Positions 25,087 to 33,190 of a DNA stretch of 48,824 nucleotides are shown here, piece by piece. The DNA comes from Deltaproteobacteria bacterium (GTDB taxonomy: Bacteria > Myxococcota_A > UBA796 > UBA9615). Position 1 is the stretch's first letter. Each line of letters begins with the position of its first letter. The notes beneath the pieces are model-generated. The model was given only the letters and a program-made list of their open reading frames with translations, did no database searches and was not told the DNA's origin. The stretch covers positions 1-48,824 of the forward strand of contig JAGSHC010000019.1 in NCBI GenBank assembly GCA_023954745.1, read 5' to 3'. The position numbers were made by a program, and so were the translations under genes.

Positions 25087-25630
25087 CGTGCGCCTCGGGT
25101 GCCCCGGGCCCAGGGGCGCCAAAGAGGAGGGTCGCCTTGCGGATCACCATGGACACGCCCTGGAGGCCGAGCAGCAAGAAGGCAACGGGGACCACGGTCT
25201 TGAGGGGGTAGCGGGGCAAGCCACCGGGGTCCGGCGAGCCTTCGAGCCCCGCCCAGGAGTTCGCGACCCAGTCCCAGCTCTCCACGACGCCAAACACACA
25301 GAAGGGCAAGAGGAACACCAGGGTCCCCACGAGGTCGATCCATGCCTTGCCGCGGGGGCCCAGGCGGCCGTACAGCACGTCGACCCGGACGTGAGAGTCG
25401 TCCCGGAGGGTGGCGCCGGCTCCGAGCAGGAAGAGCAGCGAGAACAGGTACCACTGCGCTTCGATGAAGGAGTTGCTCGACAGGTCCACGCCGACGAAGC
25501 GCCCCAGGTAGCGGGCGACAGCGTTCCATGCGCCGATGAGCACCATGAGGACACAGAGCCACGAGACGGCCCGGCCCACGGCGCTGTTGAGCGCGTCGAT
25601 GGCGTCGGCCAGTTTGGTCAGTCCACGCAT
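25079..25630 (-). CDS. dctQ: TRAP transporter small permease (DctQ)
   Basis: The 183-residue protein has four membrane segments and the DctQ motif region (FIEAQWYLFSLLFLLGAGATLRDDSHVRVDVLYGRL). It pairs with DctM, whose start it overlaps. The start is the ATG at 25630; the longer frame to 25804 would translate the tandem repeats upstream and is unlikely. The 176 bp upstream contain these repeats and the divergent promoter of the gene at 25807. Confidence 0.9.
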   Translation of the reverse strand: MRGLTKLADAIDALNSAVGRAVSWLCVLMVLIGAWNAVARYLGRFVGVDLSSNSFIEAQWYLFSLLFLLGAGATLRDDSHVRVDVLYGRLGPRGKAWIDLVGTLVFLLPFCVFGVVESWDWVANSWAGLEGSPDPGGLPRYPLKTVVPVAFLLLGLQGVSMVIRKATLLFGAPGPGAPEAHDG

Positions 25631-25645
25631 GGACCGCGTGGATAG

Positions 25646-25712
25646 CAAAGCGCGGTGTCCCCCACAAAGCGCGGTGTCCCCCCACAAAGCGCGGTGTCCC
25701 CCGCAAAGCGCA
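25646..25712. repeat. Three and a half tandem copies of a 19-20 bp unit upstream of dctQ
   Basis: Copies of CAAAGCGCGGTGTCCCCC begin at 25646, 25665, 25685 and 25704 (the last cut after AAAGCGC). The 19-20 bp period is about two helical turns, so the same DNA face is repeated. The array lies between the divergent dctQ and 25807 genes and may be a multimeric operator. Confidence 0.7.
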
Positions 25713-25794
25713 GACCGCCCCCTGGCCAAACGGCCTCCGCTGAAATGGGGCAGCCCGTCGTTCAGCGCCTGCCTCAATTGCTGGAGAACCCGTT

Positions 25795-25800
25795 TAGGAT
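25795..25800 (+). promoter_or_regulatory. -10-like TAGGAT, 6 nt before start at 25807
   Basis: TAGGAT, TCACGG, then ATG; no SD. Context CGTTTAGGATTCA resembles that at 17820-17830. Confidence 0.5.
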
Positions 25801-25806
25801 TCACGG

Positions 25807-27636
25807 ATGCGCTCCTTCCTGCTCTCCCTCGTCCTCCCGCTGCTCCTCGTGGCGACCCCTGCCCAAGCGCGCCAGAACACCAACGTGTCGGGTGGGCCCT
25901 TCGAGGCGGTGGGGGCAGCCCTCGTCAAGTCCTGGGACTGCAAGGAGACTCTCCTCGATGCGCGAGGCCGCAACGACCTCGGATTCGCGGCCTGCCTGCG
26001 GGGACTGGCCATGGACACGGTGAGTGGTCGCTCGACAGTGGTGCTCGAGTTCGTGTTGGACAGCAAGGACCCGCTGGGAGACCTGAGCGAACTCATGCTG
26101 AAGCTGCGCCTCGACTCCGGCCGGACCGAGCGCACACTGGAGGCCTTCACGGTCGCGGCGACCCACCTGGGCGACGCGCCCTCGTCGCCTCCCGAGCTGT
26201 TCCTTCCCGCGTGGCTGGAGCCGACGGCGGCGCTGGTGGCGAGCGAGCCCGAGGACGAGCGGCAGCACGTGACCATTGCCTGGAACTTCCAGACCTGGGA
26301 CCCATCCATCGACCTGCAGTTCTTTCAGCTCAAGGTGGTGGGCGGCGGCATCGGAGGGAAGGCGCGCTGGGCGATTCCGGACGGGTTGGGGCACGACGGA
26401 GGGTGGGACGCGCGCGCCGAGTTCGTGTGGGACGACGACTGGGCCGACGTGGCCTGCGACGTGTGGCGCGTGCGCAAGTCGGACGCGGGCAAGGCGTCGG
26501 ACGCGCTGACGGATGGGGCCCACGACCTGCCTCTGCAGATGCGTTTCGACGTGTTCTCGGACGACGAGGACGGCGAGCTCGAGGTGCACTTTCCCGATCA
26601 CAAGTTCACGGTGACCATCGCCGGGGGGAAGCTGAAGGTGCGGGGCCTCGAGGACTTCACCCACCCGCTCGGGGACCAGTGGCGTACCGGGGACGTGCCC
26701 AACCTCGTGGAGCTGGTCTACGACGGCACCTTCGTGACGGTGCGGATCAACGACGACACCTTCGGGCCCATGGCGGGCAAGCAGCGGGAGGGGAAGAGGT
26801 TCCGGTGGGAGCTCGGCTTCGAGGACGGCAAGAACGAGATTCGCAATCTGCAGGTGGCGCCCTGCACCTTGGAGGCTCCCGAGGACTGGGTGGCTCCCGA
26901 GCCGAAGAAGAAGGAGGAGCGCAGCGCCGTGGCGGCCGCTCCGTCGGGCTCGGTCCCCACCGGTGGGGGTGCGCGCACTCCGAGGGGCAAGCAGGGCAAG
27001 GTCGTGTGGGCGGTGCTCACCCGGAACGACGTGCCCGTGAACGACGTGCGCAAGAAGCGCAAGAAGTCTGCGCTGGAGGTCATGACGACGGCGGCGTCCA
27101 TCGGGCAAGGACTGATGGCCACGGGGCAGGGGCTCAGCCAGTTCGGCCAGGACGTGGACACCAACCTCAAGGCGGCGAAGTCGGGGGACTACGAGTCGAT
27201 GAAGAGCAGCGACACCCGCGTGGACGTGGGCCCGTGCGGCTCGTCGGTGACCCGGTCCGAGGCGTCGGTGTCCAACCTCGAGTCGGGAAGCCCGACGGTG
27301 AACATGCAGGGCGAGCGCACCAACTACAGCAACCCGGGCTGTGCGAACGGCGTGCCCCTCGCCAACAGCCTGCCGGCCCAGCCCATGAGCTCCGCGAAGG
27401 TCTGCACGCTCACGGTCCTGGCCGAAGACAGCGGGACGGTGGCCATCGGTGGCGAGGTGCTCGGGACGATGGCTGCTGGAGACCGGTGGGTGGCGCAGAT
27501 CGCGCCGGGAACGCATGCAGTGGAAGTCGACGGGCGCGGTGTGGGCATGCTGACGGCCGACAAGGGCGCGGCGGTGACGCTCTCTCTGGGGGACGGGGCG
27601 AGCGCGGACCCAGCGGGGGCCCTTCAGCAGCGCTGA
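25807..27636 (+). CDS. Unrecognised exported protein with PEGA-like C-terminal domain
   Basis: The 609-residue protein has a signal peptide (~1-21, TPAQARQ). Residues ~25-350 are beta-rich; the part around DGTFVTVRINDDTFGPMAGK...NEIRNLQV resembles a concanavalin-like lectin sandwich. A charged, low-complexity linker follows (PEPKKKEERSAVAAAP, TPRGKQGK). Then comes a region with KSALEVMTTAASIGQGLMATGQGL, and the last ~75 residues (DSGTVAIGGEVLGTMAAGDRWVAQIAPGTHAVEVDG) look like a PEGA-type surface domain. I can name no function. It is monocistronic, divergent from dctQ. Confidence 0.75.
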   Translation: MRSFLLSLVLPLLLVATPAQARQNTNVSGGPFEAVGAALVKSWDCKETLLDARGRNDLGFAACLRGLAMDTVSGRSTVVLEFVLDSKDPLGDLSELMLKLRLDSGRTERTLEAFTVAATHLGDAPSSPPELFLPAWLEPTAALVASEPEDERQHVTIAWNFQTWDPSIDLQFFQLKVVGGGIGGKARWAIPDGLGHDGGWDARAEFVWDDDWADVACDVWRVRKSDAGKASDALTDGAHDLPLQMRFDVFSDDEDGELEVHFPDHKFTVTIAGGKLKVRGLEDFTHPLGDQWRTGDVPNLVELVYDGTFVTVRINDDTFGPMAGKQREGKRFRWELGFEDGKNEIRNLQVAPCTLEAPEDWVAPEPKKKEERSAVAAAPSGSVPTGGGARTPRGKQGKVVWAVLTRNDVPVNDVRKKRKKSALEVMTTAASIGQGLMATGQGLSQFGQDVDTNLKAAKSGDYESMKSSDTRVDVGPCGSSVTRSEASVSNLESGSPTVNMQGERTNYSNPGCANGVPLANSLPAQPMSSAKVCTLTVLAEDSGTVAIGGEVLGTMAAGDRWVAQIAPGTHAVEVDGRGVGMLTADKGAAVTLSLGDGASADPAGALQQR

Positions 27637-27773
27637 GTCGGCGCCCGCGCTCCAGACGAGCACCGCGAGAAGCAGGAGGGAGGTGACGAGCCGGGGGAGC
27701 ACGGTCCCTTCCGGTCGCCGTGCGCGCGCAGGGACTCGAGCTGTCTCGCCAACGATCTCGCCAGCCTCATTTA

Positions 27774-27790
27774 TTCAAACACCATTTGAA
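27774..27790. promoter_or_regulatory. TetR-type palindromic operator TTCAAA-N5-TTTGAA
   Basis: A perfect 6-5-6 inverted repeat sits in an AT-rich island about 83 bp before the DUF4336 gene and is the only strong palindrome in 27637-27872. TTGAAA inside it could be a -35. It is the natural binding site for the TetR regulator encoded by the second gene of this operon. The rest of 27637-27872 shows no gene. Confidence 0.6.
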
Positions 27791-27872
27791 AAAACGAGGT
27801 AGGTTCCAATTCGTACTCGACGATGGACCTTGACGGCCGTACAGCGCCAATCAACAGACCGGGACCCTCCCC

Positions 27873-28559
27873 ATGCTCACCGCCCTCACTGACGACCTCC
27901 ACACCGCCTGGCACGAGAGCACCTTCCTGGGGCTCAAGTTCGGGATGCGCGTCACCATCCTGCGCTTGCCTGATGGAGGCCTCTGGGTGCACTCCCCCAT
28001 CCCCCTCTCGGCCGAGCTGCGTGCCGCCGTGGACGCCCTCGGGCCCGTCCGTCACCTCGTGGCGCCGAACCTCCTGCACCACGTGTCGATGCCCGAGTGG
28101 GCGGCGGCCTACCCCAACGCGGTCGTGCATGCGCCGGCGGGACTCACGAAGAAGCAGAAGACCCTGACGATTCACCGACCGTTCGACGGGACCGCCGACC
28201 CCGCCTGGGGCGATGTGCTGCGGCCCATCCCGCTGCCTGGGATGCCGAGCTTCGATGAGACCTGCTTCGTGCACTCGGCCAGCCGGACCCTCATCTCAGC
28301 CGACATCGTCCTGGCGATTCCCCCGGAGTTGAAGCACTGGTGGACGCAGACCTACCTGCGTTTGGCTGGCATTCACGGGCAGACCGTGGGGTGCAGCCTG
28401 GTGCACAAGTTCGACGCGAAGGACAAGCCCGCGCTGCGCCGAGGCATCGACGCGGTACTCGACGAAGACTTCGACCGGCTCATCGTCTCCCACAGCGGGG
28501 TCGTCCAGGCACCCGATGTGCGCGACCAGCTTCGTGATGCCTGGTCGTGGCTCCCGTGA
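27873..28559 (+). CDS. DUF4336 protein (metallo-beta-lactamase-like fold)
   Basis: The 228-residue protein matches DUF4336: the opening MRVTILRLPDGGLWVHSPIPLS, VRHLVAPNLLHHVSMPEWAAAYPNAVVHAP and FVHSASRTLISADIVLAI. These correspond to metallo-hydrolase-fold strands, but the HxHxDH metal motif is not intact, so catalysis is doubtful. Some relatives are annotated as lactamase-like proteins of unknown substrate. It is coupled to a TetR regulator by a GTGA overlap and preceded by a palindromic operator, so it is probably the regulated output of a small ligand-responsive unit. Confidence 0.8.
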   Translation: MLTALTDDLHTAWHESTFLGLKFGMRVTILRLPDGGLWVHSPIPLSAELRAAVDALGPVRHLVAPNLLHHVSMPEWAAAYPNAVVHAPAGLTKKQKTLTIHRPFDGTADPAWGDVLRPIPLPGMPSFDETCFVHSASRTLISADIVLAIPPELKHWWTQTYLRLAGIHGQTVGCSLVHKFDAKDKPALRRGIDAVLDEDFDRLIVSHSGVVQAPDVRDQLRDAWSWLP

Positions 28560-29206
28560 GCACGGACGAAGAGCGCACTGCGGCGCGATTGGCTCGCAAG
28601 GAGCGGCGACACGATCGGCGCCGGCATCAGATCCTGCTCGCCGCGCGCGAGCTGCTGGTGCAGGGAGGGCCTGAGGCGCTGACCATGTCTGCGCTGGGGG
28701 ACGCGGCCGACATCTCGGCGTCAACGCTCTACTACTACCTTCCGGGCCGACAAGCGGTGCTGGATGCAGTGGCGGGGGACCTGGTCGACGAGGAAACCGT
28801 CGGGCTGGTGGCGGCGCTGGAGCGGGCCGAGGGAGGCGTCGACAGCCTCTGCGAAGTGATGCAGGCACGGGTCTCGATGTTCATCGACGACCCCGACCGC
28901 TTCGGCGTGCTGTACATGCAGTTGGTGGGGGTGAAACTGTCGCCCGAGGTGCTGAGCGAGCGCATCTACCCTGCGTCGGCGCGGGTGATGGGAGAGCTCG
29001 AGCGTCGGCTGGCTGCGGACCAGGCAGCGGGGTTGATTCACTCCGACCTGAAGCCCAGGGAGTTCGCCAACGTCGGCTTCTTCGCGGTACAGGGCATTCT
29101 CAGCACCGCGCTGGGCATGCTCGCTTCGGGGGGGAGCCTGTTGTTCGGCGTCCAGACCCTCGCCGACGAGGCCATCGCCACGGTGCGGCGGGCTGCCAGA
29201 GTCTGA
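28556..29206 (+). CDS. TetR-family transcriptional regulator
   Basis: The 216-residue protein begins with a basic stretch and a TetR helix-turn-helix: RRHQILLAARELLVQGGPEALTMSALGDAADISASTLYYYLPGRQAVL (residues ~22-70). A helical ligand-binding and dimerisation domain follows. It starts at GTG 28556 overlapping the DUF4336 stop (an in-frame GTG at 28547 would add three residues). It probably represses its own operon at 27774-27790 until an effector binds. The effector is unknown. Confidence 0.88.
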   Translation: MSTDEERTAARLARKERRHDRRRHQILLAARELLVQGGPEALTMSALGDAADISASTLYYYLPGRQAVLDAVAGDLVDEETVGLVAALERAEGGVDSLCEVMQARVSMFIDDPDRFGVLYMQLVGVKLSPEVLSERIYPASARVMGELERRLAADQAAGLIHSDLKPREFANVGFFAVQGILSTALGMLASGGSLLFGVQTLADEAIATVRRAARV

Positions 29207-29236
29207 ACGCGCCCTGTCCGAGGAGGCGCTCGCCGC

Positions 29237-30328
29237 TCACGCGGAGCTCGGCCCACGCACGATGTCCTCCGCGTCGAGAATCTCGCGGAACTTGGCGGGA
29301 TAGACGGCATGCTTCAGCGCTTCGGCGGCGTCCACCTGCCCAGTGCGCACGAGTCGGAGCAAGTGGGTGTCCAGGCTCTGCATCCCGCTCGCGGGGTCCA
29401 CGCTCTGGAGCATCGCGTCGATTTGATACGCCTTGTTCTCGCGAATCATGTTGGCGACACCGGTGGTCACGAACAGCAGCTCGATGGCCGCGGTGCGCCC
29501 ATCCTCGGTGGCGTTCCGCACCAGACGCTGCGACACGACGGCCCGCACGATCACGCTCAGCACTGCGCGCACCTGGTCGCCCTGCCCCTCCGGGAAGGCA
29601 TCGACGATGCGGTCGACGGCCTTCGCCGCCGAGCCGGTGTGCAGCGTGCCGAACACGAGCACGCCCGTCTCCGCCGCCGACAGAGCGAGCTTCATGGTCT
29701 CCAGGTCGCGCATCTCTCCCACGAGGACCACGTCGGGAGACTCCCGCAGCGCCGACTTGAGGGCAGTCCCGAAGCTCGCGACGTGCTCGCCGATCTGCCG
29801 CTGCGTCATGAGCGCCGTGCGATGGGGATGAAGGAACTCGATGGGGTCTTCGATGGTGATGATGTGCAGCGGCCGCGTCTTGTTCAGCTCGTTGATGAGC
29901 GCCGCCTGCGTGGTGCTCTTGCCACACCCAGTAGGCCCACAGAACAGCACGAGGCCGTTGGGCAGATCGAGGATCTGGTTCACCGCGGACGGCAGGTCCA
30001 GGTCATCGAGCTCCGGCACCTCTTCGGGGATGACCCGGAACACCGAGCCGATGCCCCGACTCTGGTGGAAGACGTTCGCGCGAAAGCGCCCCACCCCCCG
30101 CAGGTCGTAGGCGAAGTCGACCTCCTGCTCCCGCTCGAGGATGTCCCGCTGCTCCTCCGTGAGGATCTCCATGAGGAAGCGACGCGCCTCAGTGTCGGTC
30201 AGCTGCCGGAACGGGATGGGGACCAGCTCCCCGTCATGCCGAATCAATGGCTTGTTGCCCGCCATGAAGTGCAGGTCGGAGGCCTTCTGCTCCACCACCA
30301 AGCGCAGGAATGAGTCGAGGCGTGCCAT
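29237..30328 (-). CDS. pilT: Type IV pilus retraction ATPase PilT
   Basis: The 363-residue protein has the PilT architecture: an N-terminal PAS-like domain (VEQKASDLHFMAGNKPLIRHDGEL), Walker A (GPTGCGKST), Asp box (ITIEDPIEFLHP), Walker B (VVLVGEMRDLET) and His box (VFGTLHTGSAAKAVDRIVDAFP). The C-terminal VANMIRENKAYQIDAML takes the place of the AIRNLIRE-type motif. It powers pilus retraction for twitching motility as a hexamer. The start is directly adjacent to the stop of the upstream HEAT-PilT gene, with no gap, so the two are coupled. Confidence 0.93.
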   Translation of the reverse strand: MARLDSFLRLVVEQKASDLHFMAGNKPLIRHDGELVPIPFRQLTDTEARRFLMEILTEEQRDILEREQEVDFAYDLRGVGRFRANVFHQSRGIGSVFRVIPEEVPELDDLDLPSAVNQILDLPNGLVLFCGPTGCGKSTTQAALINELNKTRPLHIITIEDPIEFLHPHRTALMTQRQIGEHVASFGTALKSALRESPDVVLVGEMRDLETMKLALSAAETGVLVFGTLHTGSAAKAVDRIVDAFPEGQGDQVRAVLSVIVRAVVSQRLVRNATEDGRTAAIELLFVTTGVANMIRENKAYQIDAMLQSVDPASGMQSLDTHLLRLVRTGQVDAAEALKHAVYPAKFREILDAEDIVRGPSSA

Positions 30329-33148
30329 CTAGAGACCCGGCTCCGGCGCCTTCGCCCAAGGCGGCGCGGTCTCGGTCTTCGGCGCGGGCACGTCGATGAC
30401 CCCGGACACCTCGGCGGCGAGCACATGCTCGAAGAGCGACTTGTCCAGCGCTTTGGCGTAGGCCTCGGGCGCGCTCACGATGCCGTCCTGGACCAGGTTC
30501 AGGAGCTGGTCATCCATCATCTGCATGCCCAGCTCGCGGCTCGTCTGCATGACCGAGGGCAGCTGGAAGCACTGGCCCCTGCGGATGTGGTTCGCGGTGG
30601 CGTCCGTGTTCAGCATGATCTCCACGGCGGGCACGCGCCCCGTGCCGTCCTTGCGTCGAAGCAGGTGTTGGCAGACCACCGCGCGCAGGGTGTGCGCGAG
30701 CATCGCTCTCACCTGCATCTGGTGCCCCGGCGGGAAGGCATCGATCAGCCGGTCGACCGAGGTGTCGGCGCTCACCGTGTGCACGGTGGCGAGGACCAGG
30801 TGTCCGGTCTCCGCCGCGGACAGGGCGAACTGGATGGTCTCGAGATCGCGCATCTCCCCCACGAGGATCACGTCTGGATCCTCCCGCAGCGTCGCTCGAA
30901 GCGCCCGCCCAAAGGAGCGGGTGTGTGTCCCCACCTCGCGCTGGGTGATCACCGACTTGAGGTGCTCGTGCACCACCTCGATGGGGTCCTCGATGGTGAT
31001 GATGTGGCGCCCATGGCGCCGATTGATGTGGTGAATCATCGCCGCGAGCGTCGTGCTCTTCCCGCTGCCCGTGGGCCCCCCGATGAGCACGAGCCCATCA
31101 GGCAGATCGCACAGCTCGGACACCAGCTTCGGGACGCCGAGCTCATCCAGCGGTCTCACGTCCTGCACGATCTTTCGAAAGACGGCGGACACCCCGCTCG
31201 ATTGCCGGAGCACGTTGACCCGGAACCGCAGCCCGAGGGACTTCACGCCGATGGAGAAGTCCGCATCCTCGAGACGGTCGAACTGCTCCTCCTGGACCTC
31301 GCTCATCATCCCGCGCACCGTCGACTCCACCTGCGCGGCGGTGAAGACCTGGTTGCTCAGCTGCTTCATCTGCCCGAGGGTCTTGATGTAGGGCGGCTGG
31401 TCCGCGATGAGGAAGAGGTCGTCGCCCCCCTCCTTGACGGCCCACCAGAGCAGTCGCTCGAACCCCTTCAACCGCGCCTCGAGGCCGTCCACCTCGGACT
31501 CCTCGACCCGCGCCTGCCAGCCGAGCATCAGGTCCCGGGCCTCCGCCCGCACCCGCTTGTCCTTGTCGGTGAGCAGCGGCCGCACCCGAGGAGAGAGGCT
31601 CGCGTCGTCGATGGCGCCGAGAACCCGCAGCGCCTCCAGGCGCAGGTCTGCATCCTCGTGACTGAGCAGACGCCCGAGGATGGGCAGGCTCTTCTCGCTC
31701 TTCAGAGCACCCAGAGCCGTCACAATGGCGGGATACAGAGTCTCATCGGACTCGCCGAGCTTGGCGAGGTGCGGCACGATCTGCGGGTCCCCGATGGCCC
31801 CCAGACACTCGACGGCCCGCTCGCGCACCCACCAATCGGTGTCGGTCTTCGCCACCTGGAGGAGAGCGCCGAGGCTGCGGGGATCCTCGAGCCGAATGAG
31901 GACCTCCACCGCGTAGCGGCGCACGACATCGGAGTCGTCCTGCAGGTAGGCGACGATGTGGCGGGTGAGCTGATCCCCGGCCAGCGCCACCAGCGCCTCC
32001 ACCACCCGCTCGCGTACCCACCAGTCCTCGTCCCGCAGGAGATGCAGCAGCTTCGGCCAGATCTCCCCGAGGGGGTCACCCACCTGCTGGGCCACGTCGA
32101 TGGCCTGACGTCGTACGTTCACATCGCTGCTGCGCAGCAGCCAGAGCACCATGCGCGTGGGGTCGATCTTGCCGCTGCGCGCCAGCTTGGTGACGACGTC
32201 GAGGGAGGCGTTGCGGATGGGGAGCGACTCGTCGCTCAGAGCGTCCACGAGCAGCGGCAACACGGAGTCGTCGCCGATCTCCTCGAGGGTCCGCAGGATC
32301 ACCTGCCGCGTCCCGCGCGGCGCCTTCGCGTAGAGGCGCTGGAGGATGGCGATGGTCGTTGGTGACTTCGCGCTCGCCATGCACTGCACCGCGGAGCGCT
32401 GCAGACGGGGGTCCTCGTGATTGAGGAACGGCGCGATGCGCTCGAAGAACATGTCCGGCGGAGCCGACCGAGCCAAGGCGCGCATCGCTTCGAGAGCGAC
32501 CTGGCCGTGTCGGGAGTAGAGCGCCGGCTCGATGGCCTCGGCCGCCGCGCGGCGGCTCGACTTCACGTACTGCGGGTCCCCCAGGAGACGGAGCGCGCCG
32601 AGGACATCGTCCCGGGTCCCCCCGTTGATGACCCGCCCGAGGATGGGGATGGCGTGATGCCCCCCGAGGGTGCAGGCCAGCTCCATCGCTTCCTGTCGAC
32701 TCGACCAGCCCGAGCCGTTGAGGGCGTAGGCCAGCTCCTCGAGGGCGGCGCGGCCTCCCCCACCCTGCAGCAGCTCGGACGCGAAGCTCCGCAGCGCCGC
32801 GTCTGGGCTCTTGAGCAGTCGCACGACCTCGACATGAGCCGACGGGTCGTTGCACCTCATCAGCAGCGGGAGCAGCACTCGGCGCACGCCGGGATCGCCC
32901 TTGATGGCGATCTTGAGCATCGGCTGGTACCAGGCCCCATCCGGGGCGGCGCCCATCAGCATCACCCACACCGACAGGCGCGCGCGGCGCTGCTCGAGGG
33001 TGACCCCCGGCTCCGGCAACAACAGAGGCAAGAGCTTGCTCAGCTCAGATCGCGAGAGGGCTCGGGCCTCACCCACGAACTCCTTCTGGGCGTTCAGGTC
33101 GGGCCAAGCAGCGGCGATGAACTCCTTCTTCGCGGCGCGGTAGTTCAT
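30329..33148 (-). CDS. HEAT-repeat protein fused to a PilT-like ATPase
   Basis: The 939-residue protein has two parts. Residues ~30-560 are a long series of HEAT/PBS-lyase-like repeats (ASLDVVTKLARSG..., RAVECLGAIGDPQIVPHLAKLGESD, EALRVLGAIDDASLSPRVRPLLTDKDKRVRAEARDLML). From ~570 it is a complete PilT ATPase with Walker A (GPTGSGKST, near residue 690), ITIEDPIEVVH, ILVGEMRDLET and TVHTVSADTSVDRLIDAFP. The HEAT solenoid probably binds a regulator or pilus-base partner. It precedes pilT with zero spacing, so two retraction-type motors are made together. The fusion is unusual; the ATPase half alone is about normal PilT size. Confidence 0.9.
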   Translation of the reverse strand: MNYRAAKKEFIAAAWPDLNAQKEFVGEARALSRSELSKLLPLLLPEPGVTLEQRRARLSVWVMLMGAAPDGAWYQPMLKIAIKGDPGVRRVLLPLLMRCNDPSAHVEVVRLLKSPDAALRSFASELLQGGGGRAALEELAYALNGSGWSSRQEAMELACTLGGHHAIPILGRVINGGTRDDVLGALRLLGDPQYVKSSRRAAAEAIEPALYSRHGQVALEAMRALARSAPPDMFFERIAPFLNHEDPRLQRSAVQCMASAKSPTTIAILQRLYAKAPRGTRQVILRTLEEIGDDSVLPLLVDALSDESLPIRNASLDVVTKLARSGKIDPTRMVLWLLRSSDVNVRRQAIDVAQQVGDPLGEIWPKLLHLLRDEDWWVRERVVEALVALAGDQLTRHIVAYLQDDSDVVRRYAVEVLIRLEDPRSLGALLQVAKTDTDWWVRERAVECLGAIGDPQIVPHLAKLGESDETLYPAIVTALGALKSEKSLPILGRLLSHEDADLRLEALRVLGAIDDASLSPRVRPLLTDKDKRVRAEARDLMLGWQARVEESEVDGLEARLKGFERLLWWAVKEGGDDLFLIADQPPYIKTLGQMKQLSNQVFTAAQVESTVRGMMSEVQEEQFDRLEDADFSIGVKSLGLRFRVNVLRQSSGVSAVFRKIVQDVRPLDELGVPKLVSELCDLPDGLVLIGGPTGSGKSTTLAAMIHHINRRHGRHIITIEDPIEVVHEHLKSVITQREVGTHTRSFGRALRATLREDPDVILVGEMRDLETIQFALSAAETGHLVLATVHTVSADTSVDRLIDAFPPGHQMQVRAMLAHTLRAVVCQHLLRRKDGTGRVPAVEIMLNTDATANHIRRGQCFQLPSVMQTSRELGMQMMDDQLLNLVQDGIVSAPEAYAKALDKSLFEHVLAAEVSGVIDVPAPKTETAPPWAKAPEPGL

Positions 33149-33190
33149 CGGCCCAGTTCGCTCCCCGTTCCCCGTCGCTGGACTGGAAGT

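Noticed and set aside
25646-25712. CRISPR array
   Set aside because: Repeats are contiguous with no unique spacers of 25-40 bp, and no cas genes are nearby.
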